Under the pieces are notes generated by a model, which was given only the letters and a program-made list of their open reading frames with translations, did not search any database and had not been told where the DNA came from. A DNA stretch of 64,000 bases. It comes from Ciceribacter sichuanensis. Its GTDB lineage: Bacteria; Pseudomonadota; Alphaproteobacteria; Rhizobiales; Rhizobiaceae. The stretch covers positions 496,001-560,000 of the forward strand of contig NZ_JAMXLX010000001.1 of NCBI RefSeq assembly GCF_024055605.1, read 5' to 3'. Positions 1-8,992 of the stretch are shown piece by piece. The first letter of the stretch is position 1, and every line of letters starts with the position of its first letter. A program made the translations under genes and the position numbers.

Positions 1-388
1 GTTTTTCCTTCGCCCAGTTGAGCACGGAGGGCACGTCGGCACGGCTGATGACAAGGTTTTCCGCTCCCGTCAGCGACGGGACGAGCGTGAAGTGCTGGTA
101 AACCATCCCAAGTCCGAGTGCCGCCGCATCGCGCGGCGAGGCGACGGCGACTTCGCGCCCGTCGACCATCAGCTGGCCGGAGGTCTGGCGGTAGAAGCCC
201 ATGATGCATTTGACCAGCGTCGACTTGCCGGCGCCGTTTTCGCCGAGAAGTGCGTGGAAGGAGCCGGGCTCGACCTTGATCGAGACATGGTCCAGCGCCG
301 TGAACGAGCCGAAACGCATCGTCATGTCGACGGTTTCGACGCCGACGGCGGGGATGGTTTTCTGGGGAAGGATCTCGCCGATGATCAT
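1..388 (-). CDS. ABC transporter ATP-binding protein (BMP/nucleoside-type importer), partial
   Basis: Only the first 129 codons lie in the window; the gene runs off the left edge. It is the ATPase of the importer encoded just upstream on the same strand. The Walker A motif GENGAGKST is at residues 49-57 and the Q-loop region reads MVYQHF near residue 98. This is the pattern of the sugar/nucleoside ATPases that carry two nucleotide-binding domains in one chain, so a full length near 500 residues is expected. The ATG overlaps the stop of the biuret hydrolase gene by 4 bp (ATGA), implying translational coupling and that hydrolase and transporter are made together. Confidence 0.9.
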   Translation of the reverse strand, partial: MIIGEILPQKTIPAVGVETVDMTMRFGSFTALDHVSIKVEPGSFHALLGENGAGKSTLVKCIMGFYRQTSGQLMVDGREVAVASPRDAAALGLGMVYQHFTLVPSLTGAENLVISRADVPSVLNWAKEK

Positions 389-1101
389 GGCAGCTGGCTC
401 ACGAGCGTTTCGGAATTGGAGACGGAGCCGAACACGCCGCCCTGCATCTTCACCATCTTGATTGCCGCCAGGTGGTTGCCGTAGTCGGTCGCCCCGCAGC
501 AGTCTTCCAGCATCAGGCATTCGAAGCCGCGGTCATTGGCTTCCCGCATGGTGGTGGAAACGCAGACGTCGGTGGTGATGCCGGTGAGGATGATGTTCTC
601 GATCCGCTTCTGGTTGAGGATGAGTTCGAGGTCGGTGGCGCAGAACGAACCCTTGCCGGGCTTGTCGATGATGACTTCGCCTTCCAGCGGGTAGAGTTCG
701 GGAATGATGTCCCAGCCCGGCTCGCCGCGGGTCAGGATGCGGCCGCAGGGACCGGCGTCGCCGATGCCCGCGCCGATGCGCTTCGAGCGCCACAGCTTGT
801 TGGCGGGAAGATCGGCGAGATCGGGCCGGTGTCCCTCGCGGGTATGGATGATGTGATAGCCTTTGGCGCGCATTGCGGCGAGAACCTTTTTGATCGGTTC
901 GATCGGCGCCTGCACCAGTGACAGGTCATAGCCCATGTGGTCGACGTAACCTCCCTTGCCGCAGAAATCGGTCTGCATGTCGATGATGATCAGGGCGGTG
1001 TTGTCGGGGCGAAGCTTGCCGTTATACGGCCAGGGATAGGGATCGCCGTCGATGAAGCTCAGCGTTTCGGTGGCCGGGGAGATGGGAGACAGGCTGTTCA
1101 T
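385..1101 (-). CDS. biuH: Biuret amidohydrolase (isochorismatase-like cysteine hydrolase)
   Basis: Expected to hydrolyse biuret to allophanate and ammonia in the cytoplasm. The 238-residue protein belongs to the isochorismatase-like family. The catalytic triad is visible as Asp41 (IIIDMQTDF), Lys147 (IDKPGKGSF) and Cys180 (TTDVCVSTT). From memory of the characterised Rhizobium leguminosarum BiuH (Asp36, Lys142, Cys175, and Gln215 contacting biuret), all four positions align here with a constant offset of five, Gln220 being in KMQGGVFG. The alternative is another ureide or carbamoyl hydrolase such as RutB. It lies inside an importer operon with a good RBS (GGAG) before the ATG. No allophanate hydrolase gene is in the window. 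Confidence 0.82.
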   Translation of the reverse strand: MNSLSPISPATETLSFIDGDPYPWPYNGKLRPDNTALIIIDMQTDFCGKGGYVDHMGYDLSLVQAPIEPIKKVLAAMRAKGYHIIHTREGHRPDLADLPANKLWRSKRIGAGIGDAGPCGRILTRGEPGWDIIPELYPLEGEVIIDKPGKGSFCATDLELILNQKRIENIILTGITTDVCVSTTMREANDRGFECLMLEDCCGATDYGNHLAAIKMVKMQGGVFGSVSNSETLVSQLP

Positions 1102-1113
1102 GGGGCAGGGCTC

Positions 1114-2043
1114 CTATTTCGTGAGCGAAAGCGCGCCGGGAGCGCCGGCAAGCGAGCGCGTGGGCGAAGAGGTTGCGATCATGATGACGAGGGTCAGCAC
1201 ATAGGGTGCCGCATAGAAGAGGTAGTAGCCGGAGGTGACGCCGACCGATTGCAGCGCCGGACCGAGCGCGCCCGCGCCGCCGAAGAGCAGCGAGGCGAGA
1301 AGGCAGCCGATGGGGTTCCATCGGGCGAAAATCACCAGCGCCACCGCCATCAGGCCCTGTCCGGAGGAAATGCCCTCGTTCCACGAGCCGGGATAGAAGA
1401 GCGAGAGATAGGCCCCGCCGACTGCCGCGAGCGCCCCGCCGATGGCGGTTGCAAGGAGGCGGATGGTGTCGGGGTTGAGGCCCATGGCGCGGGCGGCATC
1501 CGAGCTGTCGCCGACGACGCGCAGAATGAGGCCGAGGCGGGTGTTGCGCAGGGCCCAGGTCAGCACGAAGGCGAGCGCGATACCGATCAGGAACAGCACG
1601 TTGATGTTGAGCGCCGCCTGCACCTGCGCCACCGACGACCACGCGCCGAAGGGGATCGACGGCAGCTTGGGCGCTGCCGGCTGGATGAAGGGCTTGCCGA
1701 GAAAGAAGGCAAGCCCCATGCCGAACTGCATCATGGCGATGCCGATCGCGATGTCGTTGACCTTGGGAAACTTGCAGATGAAGCCGTGGATGAGGCCGAA
1801 GACGGAGCCCGCGACCATGGCCGCGAGAACGCCGAGCCATGGCGAGCCGGTGAGCACCGCCGTCGCATAGGCCGCCATCGCGCCGAACACCAGCGTTCCC
1901 TCGAGCCCGAGATTGATGCGGCCGGAGCGCTCGGTGATCATTTCCCCGAGGCTGACGAAGATGAAGGGCGTGGAGACGCGGATCGCGCCTGCGATGATCG
2001 CCAGCGGCACGCCCCAGAGGCCGATATCGGTTCCGTCCATCAT
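1114..2043 (-). CDS. ABC transporter permease, BPD_transp_2 family (second permease)
   Basis: Inner-membrane permease of 309 residues, hydrophobic throughout with about eight to ten predicted helices and no other domain. The sequence GRINLGLEGTLVFGAMAAY near residue 40 is the characteristic EAA-like block of nucleoside/BMP importer permeases (YufQ/NupQ type). Its ATG overlaps the end of the first permease by 4 bp, and 12 bp separate it from biuH. The two permeases form the transmembrane heterodimer driven by the partial ATPase. The substrate is not shown by the sequence; from context biuret or a related ureide/triazine is the best guess. Confidence 0.9.
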   Translation of the reverse strand: MMDGTDIGLWGVPLAIIAGAIRVSTPFIFVSLGEMITERSGRINLGLEGTLVFGAMAAYATAVLTGSPWLGVLAAMVAGSVFGLIHGFICKFPKVNDIAIGIAMMQFGMGLAFFLGKPFIQPAAPKLPSIPFGAWSSVAQVQAALNINVLFLIGIALAFVLTWALRNTRLGLILRVVGDSSDAARAMGLNPDTIRLLATAIGGALAAVGGAYLSLFYPGSWNEGISSGQGLMAVALVIFARWNPIGCLLASLLFGGAGALGPALQSVGVTSGYYLFYAAPYVLTLVIMIATSSPTRSLAGAPGALSLTK

Positions 2044-3188
2044 GCGGCTCCCTTCTTCATTTCAGGCCGGCTCCAGAGGTCTGGATTGAAGATCTTGAAA
2101 CGGCCGTAGAGGGTTTCGGAAAACAGGATCACCACGAACAGCGTGCCCTGCAGCACCAGCACCGTGGCATCCGGCAGGCCCATGCGCCGCTGGATCAATC
2201 CGCCCGAGGCATCGATGCCGCCGAGCAGGATGGCGACGGGAATGATCGCCAGCGGATTGTGCCGGGCGAGGAAGGCGACGAGGATGCCGGTATAGCCGTA
2301 GCCCGCCGCCAGCGAGGCATTGGCGCTTCCCTGAACGGCCGCGACCTCGATCATGCCGGCAAGACCGGCGAAGGCGCCTGCAAGCGCGGTGAAGCCGACG
2401 ATCAGGCGACCCACCGGCAAGCCCTGGATCTGGGCTGCCCGGACATTGCCGCCGGCGATGCGGGCGGCAAAGCCGCTCGCTGTCGCCTCGATCAGCACAT
2501 AGGAGAAGACGCAGGCGAGAACGCCGGCGACGAATCCCCAGTGAACGTCCATGCCGGGGATCTTGCCCAGCATGTATTCCGCCGGAAGTGGCGTGGTCGA
2601 AGGCTTGTTGAGGCTTGCCGGATCGCGCAGCGGACCCTCGATCAGCTGGTTCATCAGCGCGATGGCGATATAGGCGAGCAGCAGCGAGGCAATCGTCTCG
2701 TTGACCCCGCGATAATGCCGGAGAAAGCCGGAAAGCCCGATCCACACGGCGCCGGCGGTCATGCCGGCCAGCGCCATGAAGAGCCACACGACCGGCGGCG
2801 GCAGAGTGCCGACCAGCGGCAGCGCGATAGCAGCACCCGCCAGTCCGCCGAGCACGACGGCGCCCTCAGCCCCGATGACGGTGAGGCCGAGCCGCGCCGG
2901 CAGCGCCACACAGAGTGCGGTGAGCAGGAGCGGTGCCGCCCGGCTCAGCGCGTTCTGGATGGAGAACCAGCTTCCGAAGCCGCCGGTATACATGAGCTGG
3001 AAGAGCTGCGGCGGCGATTTGCCGAGAGCGGCGATGAACAGCGAGAACAATGCCAGCCCGACAAGGACCGCAAGAAGCGCTATGGCAAGCGGCTCGGCGC
3101 GCCGGGCCGCCCATTCGATGACCGGCCGGAGATTTCCGGCCGGAACCGTTTCCGGGGCAAGCGATCTGCTATTGATTTCCAGGTTCAT
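2040..3188 (-). CDS. ABC transporter permease, BPD_transp_2 family (first permease)
   Basis: A 382-residue inner-membrane permease, longer than its partner because of an N-terminal cytoplasmic stretch of about 30 residues. The block GLTVIGAEGAVVLGGLAG near residue 105 corresponds to the conserved glycine-rich segment of this family (YufP/NupP type). The start is the ATG preceded by AAGGAGCGGCGTC. It follows the binding protein by 22 bp and overlaps the second permease by 4 bp, so it belongs to a five-gene transcription unit read leftwards from about position 4340. Confidence 0.9.
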   Translation of the reverse strand: MNLEINSRSLAPETVPAGNLRPVIEWAARRAEPLAIALLAVLVGLALFSLFIAALGKSPPQLFQLMYTGGFGSWFSIQNALSRAAPLLLTALCVALPARLGLTVIGAEGAVVLGGLAGAAIALPLVGTLPPPVVWLFMALAGMTAGAVWIGLSGFLRHYRGVNETIASLLLAYIAIALMNQLIEGPLRDPASLNKPSTTPLPAEYMLGKIPGMDVHWGFVAGVLACVFSYVLIEATASGFAARIAGGNVRAAQIQGLPVGRLIVGFTALAGAFAGLAGMIEVAAVQGSANASLAAGYGYTGILVAFLARHNPLAIIPVAILLGGIDASGGLIQRRMGLPDATVLVLQGTLFVVILFSETLYGRFKIFNPDLWSRPEMKKGAA

Positions 3189-3210
3189 GACGCCGCTCCT
3201 TCAGAAGGGC

Positions 3211-4341
3211 TCAGGAGGTGGACCCGATGACGCCCTCGACGAGGTAGTCCATGCTCTCCAGCTCGATGGCATCCTCTGCAAGGCTCGTGCCAGCCGCGAC
3301 GACAACATTGCCCTTGTTGTCCTTGAGGCCGTCCTTGAACACCGAGAAGCCGCCCTTCGTCATTTCGGCCAGCGTGGCCTCGAACTTGGTGCGGGCCTCG
3401 GCCGAAACGGCCGGTCCGAGCGGGCTCATCTTGACGAAGCCGTCTTTCAGGCCGCCGCGCACGAAATTGCCGAGTTTTTCGCCAGCCTGCGCCTTCTTGG
3501 CGAAGTCGGTGTAGACGTTGCCCCAGGCCCATTCCGCGCCGGTGAGGTATTTTTCCGGAGCAAGCGGGCTCTGGTTGGCATGGTAGCCGCAGACGAAGGC
3601 ACCGCGGCCGGCAGCCGTCTCGACCACCACCTTCGGGCTGTCGACATGGCAGGTCACGACATCTGCGCCCTGGTCGATCAGCGCGTTGGTGGCTTCGGCT
3701 TCCTTGACCGCGAGCGACCATTCGCCGGTGAAGATCACCTGGCAGGTGATGGCCGGGTCGACCGAGCGGGCGCCGAGCAGGAAGGAGTTGATGTTCTGCA
3801 GCACCTGCGGGATCGGCTTGGCGGCGACGAAGCCGATCTTCTTGCTCTTGGTGGCATAGCCGGCAGCGATGCCGTTCAGATAGAGGCCCTGGCCGATATA
3901 GCCGAAATAGGAACCGGTATTGGCCGGGTTGACACCTTCCTTCCACAGGCCGCCGCAATGGCGAAACTGCACGTCGGGATACTTCTTTGCCATTTCCAGC
4001 ATGTGGGGGTCGAAATAGCCGAACGAGGTCGGGAAGATCAGCGACGCGCCATCGAGGTTGATCATCGATTCCATGGTCTTCTGGACGTCGACGGTTTCAG
4101 GGACGTTCTCTTCCTCGATGACGGTGATGCCTGGCAGGGCCTTGATCACGGCCGCACCTTCGGCATGCGCCTGGTTGTAGCCGTAGTCGTCCTTGGGGCC
4201 GACATAGATGAAGCCGACGGTGAGCGCGGTCTGGGCCGCGGCGCGCTCCGCGAGCAGGCCCGGCGCGAAGCCGGCAAGGGCTGCACCGGCGGCGGAGGTT
4301 TTCAGGAAGTGGCGGCGGTTCATGGGAAGGAGTCTGGTCAT
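3211..4341 (-). CDS. BMP-family ABC transporter substrate-binding protein, Tat-exported
   Basis: Periplasmic ligand-binding protein of 376 residues. I place the start at 4341 because the minus strand carries AGGGAGC seven bases before this ATG; the frame stays open upstream to 4518 but that part is AT-rich and overlaps probable operator sites. The N-terminus has a twin-arginine signal (NRRHFLKT followed by a hydrophobic stretch ending in AAAQT), suggesting export in folded form. The body fits the Bmp/PnrA-like family (YVGPKDDYGYNQAHAEG near residue 45, IGFVAAKPI mid-protein). Known relatives bind nucleosides, purines or other heterocycles; linkage to biuH suggests biuret, cyanurate or a similar compound. 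Confidence 0.88.
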   Translation of the reverse strand: MTRLLPMNRRHFLKTSAAGAALAGFAPGLLAERAAAQTALTVGFIYVGPKDDYGYNQAHAEGAAVIKALPGITVIEEENVPETVDVQKTMESMINLDGASLIFPTSFGYFDPHMLEMAKKYPDVQFRHCGGLWKEGVNPANTGSYFGYIGQGLYLNGIAAGYATKSKKIGFVAAKPIPQVLQNINSFLLGARSVDPAITCQVIFTGEWSLAVKEAEATNALIDQGADVVTCHVDSPKVVVETAAGRGAFVCGYHANQSPLAPEKYLTGAEWAWGNVYTDFAKKAQAGEKLGNFVRGGLKDGFVKMSPLGPAVSAEARTKFEATLAEMTKGGFSVFKDGLKDNKGNVVVAAGTSLAEDAIELESMDYLVEGVIGSTS

Positions 4342-4391
4342 TGCAATGCTCCCTGTGACGGCAAGTGCCTGTTTGAACGTGTACAGGAAAG

Positions 4392-4661
4392 TGTATGCAA
4401 ATGACGTGCCAGAATTATTATGCTGAAAATAAACAATAATTTTATTATGTGATTTTCGATAAGCGCAAACTGTATGCAGTTTTGTGACTGTGTTGTATAT
4501 TTTGAATGCATAAGTCAAAAACTGTGCAGATAATTCGTATGCTTCGTGCCGGCGGGAAGGGCGTTTCGGATACGAGGCGGAATAAATGCCGAAAAATTGG
4601 GAAAAACGGCAGAAATGTCTGACCTATCTGATGTTTTCTGTTAGTCTGACAGGTGCATACA
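4392..4661. promoter_or_regulatory. Three TGTATGCA operator-like octamers in the GntR/transporter divergent region
   Basis: The octamer TGTATGCA occurs at 4392-4399 and 4471-4478 and its complement TGCATACA at 4654-4661. A further GTATGC is at 4537-4542 and ATGCATA at 4506-4512. The region is AT-rich compared with its surroundings and lies between the two divergent starts at 4341 and 4676. FCD-type GntR regulators usually bind short dyads of about this size, so these are likely sites for the adjacent regulator. The last copy is 15 bp before the regulator's own start, which suggests autoregulation. Confidence 0.6.
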
Positions 4662-4675
4662 CTATTGGAGCGTTC

Positions 4676-5356
4676 GTGAAGGCAGTCAGGAAAAGAGAAG
4701 TCGTCAGGGCAGGAAACACTGTCGAGCAGATGGTGCGCGCGATCTCCGACATGATCGTCACCGGGCAGATGAAACCCGGTGAGAAGCTCGATGAAATATC
4801 GCTGGCCTCCCGCTTCGAGGTGTCCCGCACGCCGGTGCGCGAAGCGCTTCGCGAACTGGGTGCGATGGGCCTTGTCGATCGCGAACCGAATCGCAGCGCC
4901 GCCGTCACCAATGTCACCGGCGAATATCTGTCCTCCATGTTCGAGGCCATGGCCGAGCTGGAAGGCGTCTGCGCGCGGCTCGCCGCCCGGCGCATGACGG
5001 GCGACGAGCGACGCATGCTGGAAAGCGTGCACCGCCTCTCCACCCGGCTCGTGCATGCCGGCGACGAGGAGAGTTATGCCGCCCATAACATGGATTTCCA
5101 TACCCGCATCTATCGCGGCGCTCACAACGAACATGTCTACGATCTCGTGACCCAGACACGGGCGCGGCTTGCTCCCTTCCGCCGTGCCCAGTTCCGCCTG
5201 CCGGGCCGTCTCGGCAAGTCCTATGCCGAGCACGAGGGCATCGTTTCCGCCATCCTCAAGGGCGATGCGGCGGCGGCGGAGAAGGCGGCCTACGACCATG
5301 TGTCGATCGTCTCGGATGCCAGCTCCATCTTCGCCCGCGGCATGGGCAAGGCCTGA
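4676..5356 (+). CDS. GntR-family transcriptional regulator (FCD/FadR subfamily)
   Basis: A 226-residue cytoplasmic repressor or activator. I chose the GTG at 4676 because GGAG sits five bases before it; the frame is open further upstream to 4586 with no better RBS. The N-terminal winged helix includes LASRFEVSRTPVREALREL, the signature of the family, and the C-terminal half is an FCD ligand-binding domain with metal-type residues (HNMDFHTRIYRG, then YAEHEGIVSAIL). It diverges from the biuH transporter operon and most likely controls it in response to the imported compound. Confidence 0.9.
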   Translation: MKAVRKREVVRAGNTVEQMVRAISDMIVTGQMKPGEKLDEISLASRFEVSRTPVREALRELGAMGLVDREPNRSAAVTNVTGEYLSSMFEAMAELEGVCARLAARRMTGDERRMLESVHRLSTRLVHAGDEESYAAHNMDFHTRIYRGAHNEHVYDLVTQTRARLAPFRRAQFRLPGRLGKSYAEHEGIVSAILKGDAAAAEKAAYDHVSIVSDASSIFARGMGKA

Positions 5357-5553
5357 CGGGAGGCGGCTTGGCTTGGGCTGACGGATGCGCGGTCACTCTG
5401 CCAGCCGGCACGTTGCGCCGTTTGCGCCGGCAGAACGGTTCGATTTGCCGCTGAAAGGCTTCATCCCGTTGTTTTGACGCCATTCCGGCAGCAAAACCGC
5501 TTCACACGCCTGCCGTGAATACTCTAACCATTGGTCATCAAGGAGATTCCCCG

Positions 5554-6345
5554 ATGGCCCATGAACTGAACCGCCCCGATCCGGCCTTTGCCGTCCGCCG
5601 CAATGTCAATCTCGAGACCGACGAGATCTGGCAGGCGCGCATCGATCTTGCCGCCTGTCTGAGAACGGCGGCGCGCCATGGGCTGGAAGAGGGGATCTGC
5701 AACCATTTCTCGGCCGTGGTGCCGGGCCATCCCGATCTCTTCCTCGTCAACCGCCTCGGCTATGCCTTCGAGGAGGCGAGCGCCTCCAACCTCTTGATCT
5801 GCGATTTCGACGGTAACGTTCTCTCGGGCGATGGCGAGCCTGAGGCGACGGCCTTCTACATCCATGCCCGCCTGCACAGGATGTCGCCCCGCGTCGGCGC
5901 CGCCTTCCATACCCATATGCCCAACGCCACCGCGCTCAGCATGCTGGAAGGCGAGCCGCTGGTCTGGGCAGGCCAGACGGCCTTGAAATTCTACGGCCGC
6001 ACCGTGGTTGATGAGGACTACAACGGCCTTGCGCTGGACGAGCGGGAGGGCGACCGCATCGCCGCCGTCCTCGGCGACAACGACATCCTGTTCATGAAGA
6101 ACCACGGCGTCATGGTCTGCGCCGCAAACATCGCGGAAGCCTGGGACGATCTCTACTATCTGGAACGCGCCGCGGAAGTGCAGCTGAAGGCCATGAGCAC
6201 CGGCCGTACGCTCCTGCCGGTCAAGCCGGAAATCGCCGCCGCCGCCGCCCGCCAGATGCGCGAGGGCGACCCCGAAAGCGCCCGCCTGCACCTCGAAAGT
6301 ATCAAACGCGTTCTCGACCGCAAGGACCCGGACTACAAGCTTTGA
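5554..6345 (+). CDS. Class II aldolase/adducin family protein
   Basis: A 263-residue cytoplasmic protein with the class II aldolase fold. The start at 5554 is preceded by AAGGAGA; an upstream ATG-less extension to 5515 lacks an RBS. Metal-ligand histidines are visible in AAFHTHMPNATAL and the C-terminal block reads LFMKNHGVMVCA, both typical of this family (fuculose-phosphate aldolase, ribulose-phosphate epimerase, and many uncharacterised decarboxylase-like members). The substrate cannot be read from sequence. It lies downstream of the GntR gene on the same strand, separated by about 200 bp that contain a hairpin, so co-regulation with the importer is possible but unproven. Confidence 0.8.
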   Translation: MAHELNRPDPAFAVRRNVNLETDEIWQARIDLAACLRTAARHGLEEGICNHFSAVVPGHPDLFLVNRLGYAFEEASASNLLICDFDGNVLSGDGEPEATAFYIHARLHRMSPRVGAAFHTHMPNATALSMLEGEPLVWAGQTALKFYGRTVVDEDYNGLALDEREGDRIAAVLGDNDILFMKNHGVMVCAANIAEAWDDLYYLERAAEVQLKAMSTGRTLLPVKPEIAAAAARQMREGDPESARLHLESIKRVLDRKDPDYKL

Positions 6346-6462
6346 GGGGGCGATGGAGGTGTCGGACAGGGTTTGTCTGGCGGGAAATGCGTTGAGGTAA
6401 AAACGGAGCGGTGGCGAGCTTGCCAGCGTTACGTAAAGGCAAGCTGCGGGTGTGTGGTTCAT

Positions 6463-6670
6463 CCCCCTCTGGCCTGCCGGCCATCTCCCCCTCAAGGGGG
6501 GGATCGGATGGCTGACGCCGCCAGATCCAGCACAAACACAAGCATCTTTGGATATTGGCGAAGAGCGTCGGGTATACTGGCGAAGAGAGGTTGGGAAGCG
6601 AAAAGGCAGCCGTTCTGCCGATCTCCCCCCTTGAGGGGGAGATGCCCGGCAGGGCAGAGGGGTGGTACCC
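6463..6670. repeat. Two inverted copies of a rhizobial palindromic intergenic repeat
   Basis: Copy A (about 6463-6505, plus orientation) contains CCTGCCGGCCATCTCCCCC then TCAAGGGGGG. Copy B (about 6618-6670) is the reverse complement of the same motif. Each copy can fold on itself (CTCCCCCTCAAGGGGGGAG) and the two can pair with one another over about 40 bp with a 110-bp loop. This motif is a common dispersed element in Rhizobiales genomes as far as I recall. It fills the 377-bp convergent gap between the aldolase and MaoC genes, where it could also terminate transcription from both sides. I see no gene in this gap. Confidence 0.75.
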
Positions 6671-6722
6671 CGGAATGCTGTAGTGTCAGTTGCCTAGGTC
6701 GGAAACGCCAACCCCTGTTTCC

Positions 6723-7199
6723 TCACGCCCCCGCGATCACCGCCCCGCGCCGCCACGAGACGATCTTCGGCGTGAACACCTGAACGATCTCGCCATCCTG
6801 GTTGATCGTTTCGCTGCGGAAGGTGACAAGGCCACGCTCAGGTTTCGAGCGTGACGGTGCGATGGTGACGATTTCGCTTTCCACATGGATGCGATCACCC
6901 GGCCATGTGGCACGGGGCCAGGAGATTTCCCCGCCCGCGCCGATCAGCCCGCCGGCGAGCGGCAGGCTCTGCACCAGCAGCCGCATGGTGGTCGCGGCCG
7001 TGTGCCAGCCGCTGGCGGCGAGCTTGCCGAACAGGCTGTCGCGCGCCAGTTCCTCGTCGAGATGGAAGAACTGCGGATCGTAGCGCCCGGCAAATTCCCG
7101 GATTTCGTTGAGTTCCATCACATGGGAAGGGCTGGTGAAGCGTTGTCCGACCGTGAGGTCGTCGAGATAGAGCTTCACCGCCTGCGCATCTTCGGTCAT
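6723..7199 (-). CDS. MaoC-like hot-dog dehydratase (enoyl-CoA hydratase type)
   Basis: A 158-residue single hot-dog domain. MaoC proteins hydrate trans-2-enoyl-CoA. Visible family features are the N-terminal GQRFTSPSHVMELNEIREFA, the segment YDPQFFHLDEELA where MaoC proteins carry the active-site Asp/His region, and GWHTAATTMRLL. It is the last gene of the fatty-acid operon, 12 bp after the acyl-CoA ligase, so it probably supplies a second hydratase activity for branched or unsaturated intermediates. The substrate is not determined. Confidence 0.85.
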   Translation of the reverse strand: MTEDAQAVKLYLDDLTVGQRFTSPSHVMELNEIREFAGRYDPQFFHLDEELARDSLFGKLAASGWHTAATTMRLLVQSLPLAGGLIGAGGEISWPRATWPGDRIHVESEIVTIAPSRSKPERGLVTFRSETINQDGEIVQVFTPKIVSWRRGAVIAGA

Positions 7200-7211
7200 C
7201 TCGCGTCTCCC

Positions 7212-8861
7212 TCAGCCGGCCAGCGTCGCGTCCGGCGAGCGCTTTTCGTATTCGTCGAGAACGATCTGGCGGATCGCGGTCTTGAGCAGCTTGCCGGTTG
7301 CCGTGTGCGGCAGTTCCTCGACGATGATGACGTCGTCGGGAATGCTCCACTTGGAGATCTTGCCGGTATAGACATCGAGCATGTCGTGGCGGGTAAACGT
7401 CTGGCCGGGCTTCACCACCACGACGAGGACGGGACGCTCGCCCCAACGGGCGTCGGGAGCGGCAACCACCGCCGCTTCCTTGATCGCCGGATGGGCCTGC
7501 GCGATGTTTTCCAGCTCGATCGAGCTGATCCACTCGCCACCGGATTTCACCACGTCCTTGGTGCGGTCGACGATCTGCACGAAGCCGTCCTCGTCCATGG
7601 TGACGACGTCGCCCGTGTCGAACCAGCCTTCGACGGCATGCGCCGGGCTCTTTTCGGTATTGTAGTAGCCGGCCGCGACCCAGGGACCGCGCACCAGCAT
7701 GGCGCCGAAGGCCTTGCCGTCGCGCGCCACCGGCTTGCCGTCGCTGCCGTCGATGCGGAATTCCATGCCGAACAGCGGGCGACCCTGCTTGGATTCGAGC
7801 ATGAGGCGCTGTTCCGCCGAGAGCTTCTCGTGCTTGGGAAGGAGCGTCGCCGCAAGCCCGATCGGGCTCGTTTCCGTCATGCCCCAGGCATGGCGAACCG
7901 TGACGCCCATGTTGTGGAAACGGCTGATCATGATCGGCGGCGTGGCGGAGCCGCCGATGGCGACGCGCTTCAGGCTCGTGAACTTCTGGCCATGGGCATC
8001 CATCCAGTCGAGCAGGCCGAGCCAGACCGTCGGCACGCCGGCGGTTGCCGTCACGCCTTCGCTTTCGAACAGCGAATGCAGGCTGGCGCCGTCGAGGTTC
8101 GGGCCGGGCATCACGAGCTTCGCCCCGACCATCGGAGCCGCGAACGGCAGGCCCCAGGCATTGACGTGGAACATCGGCACGACCGGCACCACTGCGTCAT
8201 TGGCCGAAAGGCTGAGCACGTCCATGAAGCTGATCGCCATGGCATGCAGCACGCTGGAGCGGTGGCTGTAGAGCACGCCCTTCGGGTCGCCGGTGGTGCC
8301 GGAAGTGTAGCACAGGCCGGAGGCGGTGTTCTCGTCGAACACCGGCCACTCGAATTCGTCCGACTCGTCTGCGATCAGCGTCTCGTAGCAGACGAGGTTC
8401 GGCAGCACCTCCGACTTCGGCATATGCGCCTCGTCGGTCAGGATGACGACGGCCTTCAGCGGTGCCAGCCGGTCGGCCAGCGCCTCGAGGATCGGCAGGA
8501 AGGTGAGGTCGGAGAAGAGCACGCTGTCGCCGGCATGTTCGATGATGTAGCCGATCTGCTCGCGGAAGAGGCGCGGGTTGATCGTGTGGCACACGAAGCC
8601 CGAGCCTGATACGCCGTAGTAAAGCTCCATGTGGCGGTAGCCGTTCCAGGCGAGCGTGCCCACCCGGTCGCCATGCTCAAGGCCGAGCTTCTTGAGCGCG
8701 TTGGCGAGTTTCTGGCTGCGCTTGGAAAGATCCGCATAGGTGTAGCGGTGGATGGGGCCTTCTACGGTCTTCGAAACCACTTCCGTTCCGCCGTGATAGG
8801 TCGCTGCGTGACGCAGGATCGACGACACGAGCAGCGGTGCGTTCATCATCATGCCAAGCAT
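7212..8861 (-). CDS. Medium/long-chain acyl-CoA synthetase (AMP-forming)
   Basis: Activates a fatty acid with ATP and CoA. The 549-residue length and order of motifs match AlkK/FadD-like ligases: the P-loop [33 protein letters not shown], and the C-terminal catalytic lysine in [10 protein letters not shown]. The start at 8861 has a strong RBS (GGAGGAGA); the frame continues open upstream to 9245 but that part overlaps the acyl-CoA dehydrogenase gene. It lies 131 bp after that gene, the only sizeable gap in the operon, leaving room for a secondary promoter. Confidence 0.9.
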   Translation of the reverse strand: MLGMMMNAPLLVSSILRHAATYHGGTEVVSKTVEGPIHRYTYADLSKRSQKLANALKKLGLEHGDRVGTLAWNGYRHMELYYGVSGSGFVCHTINPRLFREQIGYIIEHAGDSVLFSDLTFLPILEALADRLAPLKAVVILTDEAHMPKSEVLPNLVCYETLIADESDEFEWPVFDENTASGLCYTSGTTGDPKGVLYSHRSSVLHAMAISFMDVLSLSANDAVVPVVPMFHVNAWGLPFAAPMVGAKLVMPGPNLDGASLHSLFESEGVTATAGVPTVWLGLLDWMDAHGQKFTSLKRVAIGGSATPPIMISRFHNMGVTVRHAWGMTETSPIGLAATLLPKHEKLSAEQRLMLESKQGRPLFGMEFRIDGSDGKPVARDGKAFGAMLVRGPWVAAGYYNTEKSPAHAVEGWFDTGDVVTMDEDGFVQIVDRTKDVVKSGGEWISSIELENIAQAHPAIKEAAVVAAPDARWGERPVLVVVVKPGQTFTRHDMLDVYTGKISKWSIPDDVIIVEELPHTATGKLLKTAIRQIVLDEYEKRSPDATLAG

Positions 8862-8992
8862 GGTCTTCTCCTCCCGGGACAGAGTAATTCCATCAAAAGT
8901 GTGACGCGGTTTTGCGTTCGGAATTACGTAAAAACAAAGAGATAGAGCATTTGCGGCGGCTCCGTTCTCGCCGCAAATGCTCTGGATTTCGA

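Noticed and set aside
2761-4404. A 547-codon plus-strand frame across the permease and binding-protein genes
   Set aside because: Antisense shadow of clear ABC transporter genes; no RBS or family feature.
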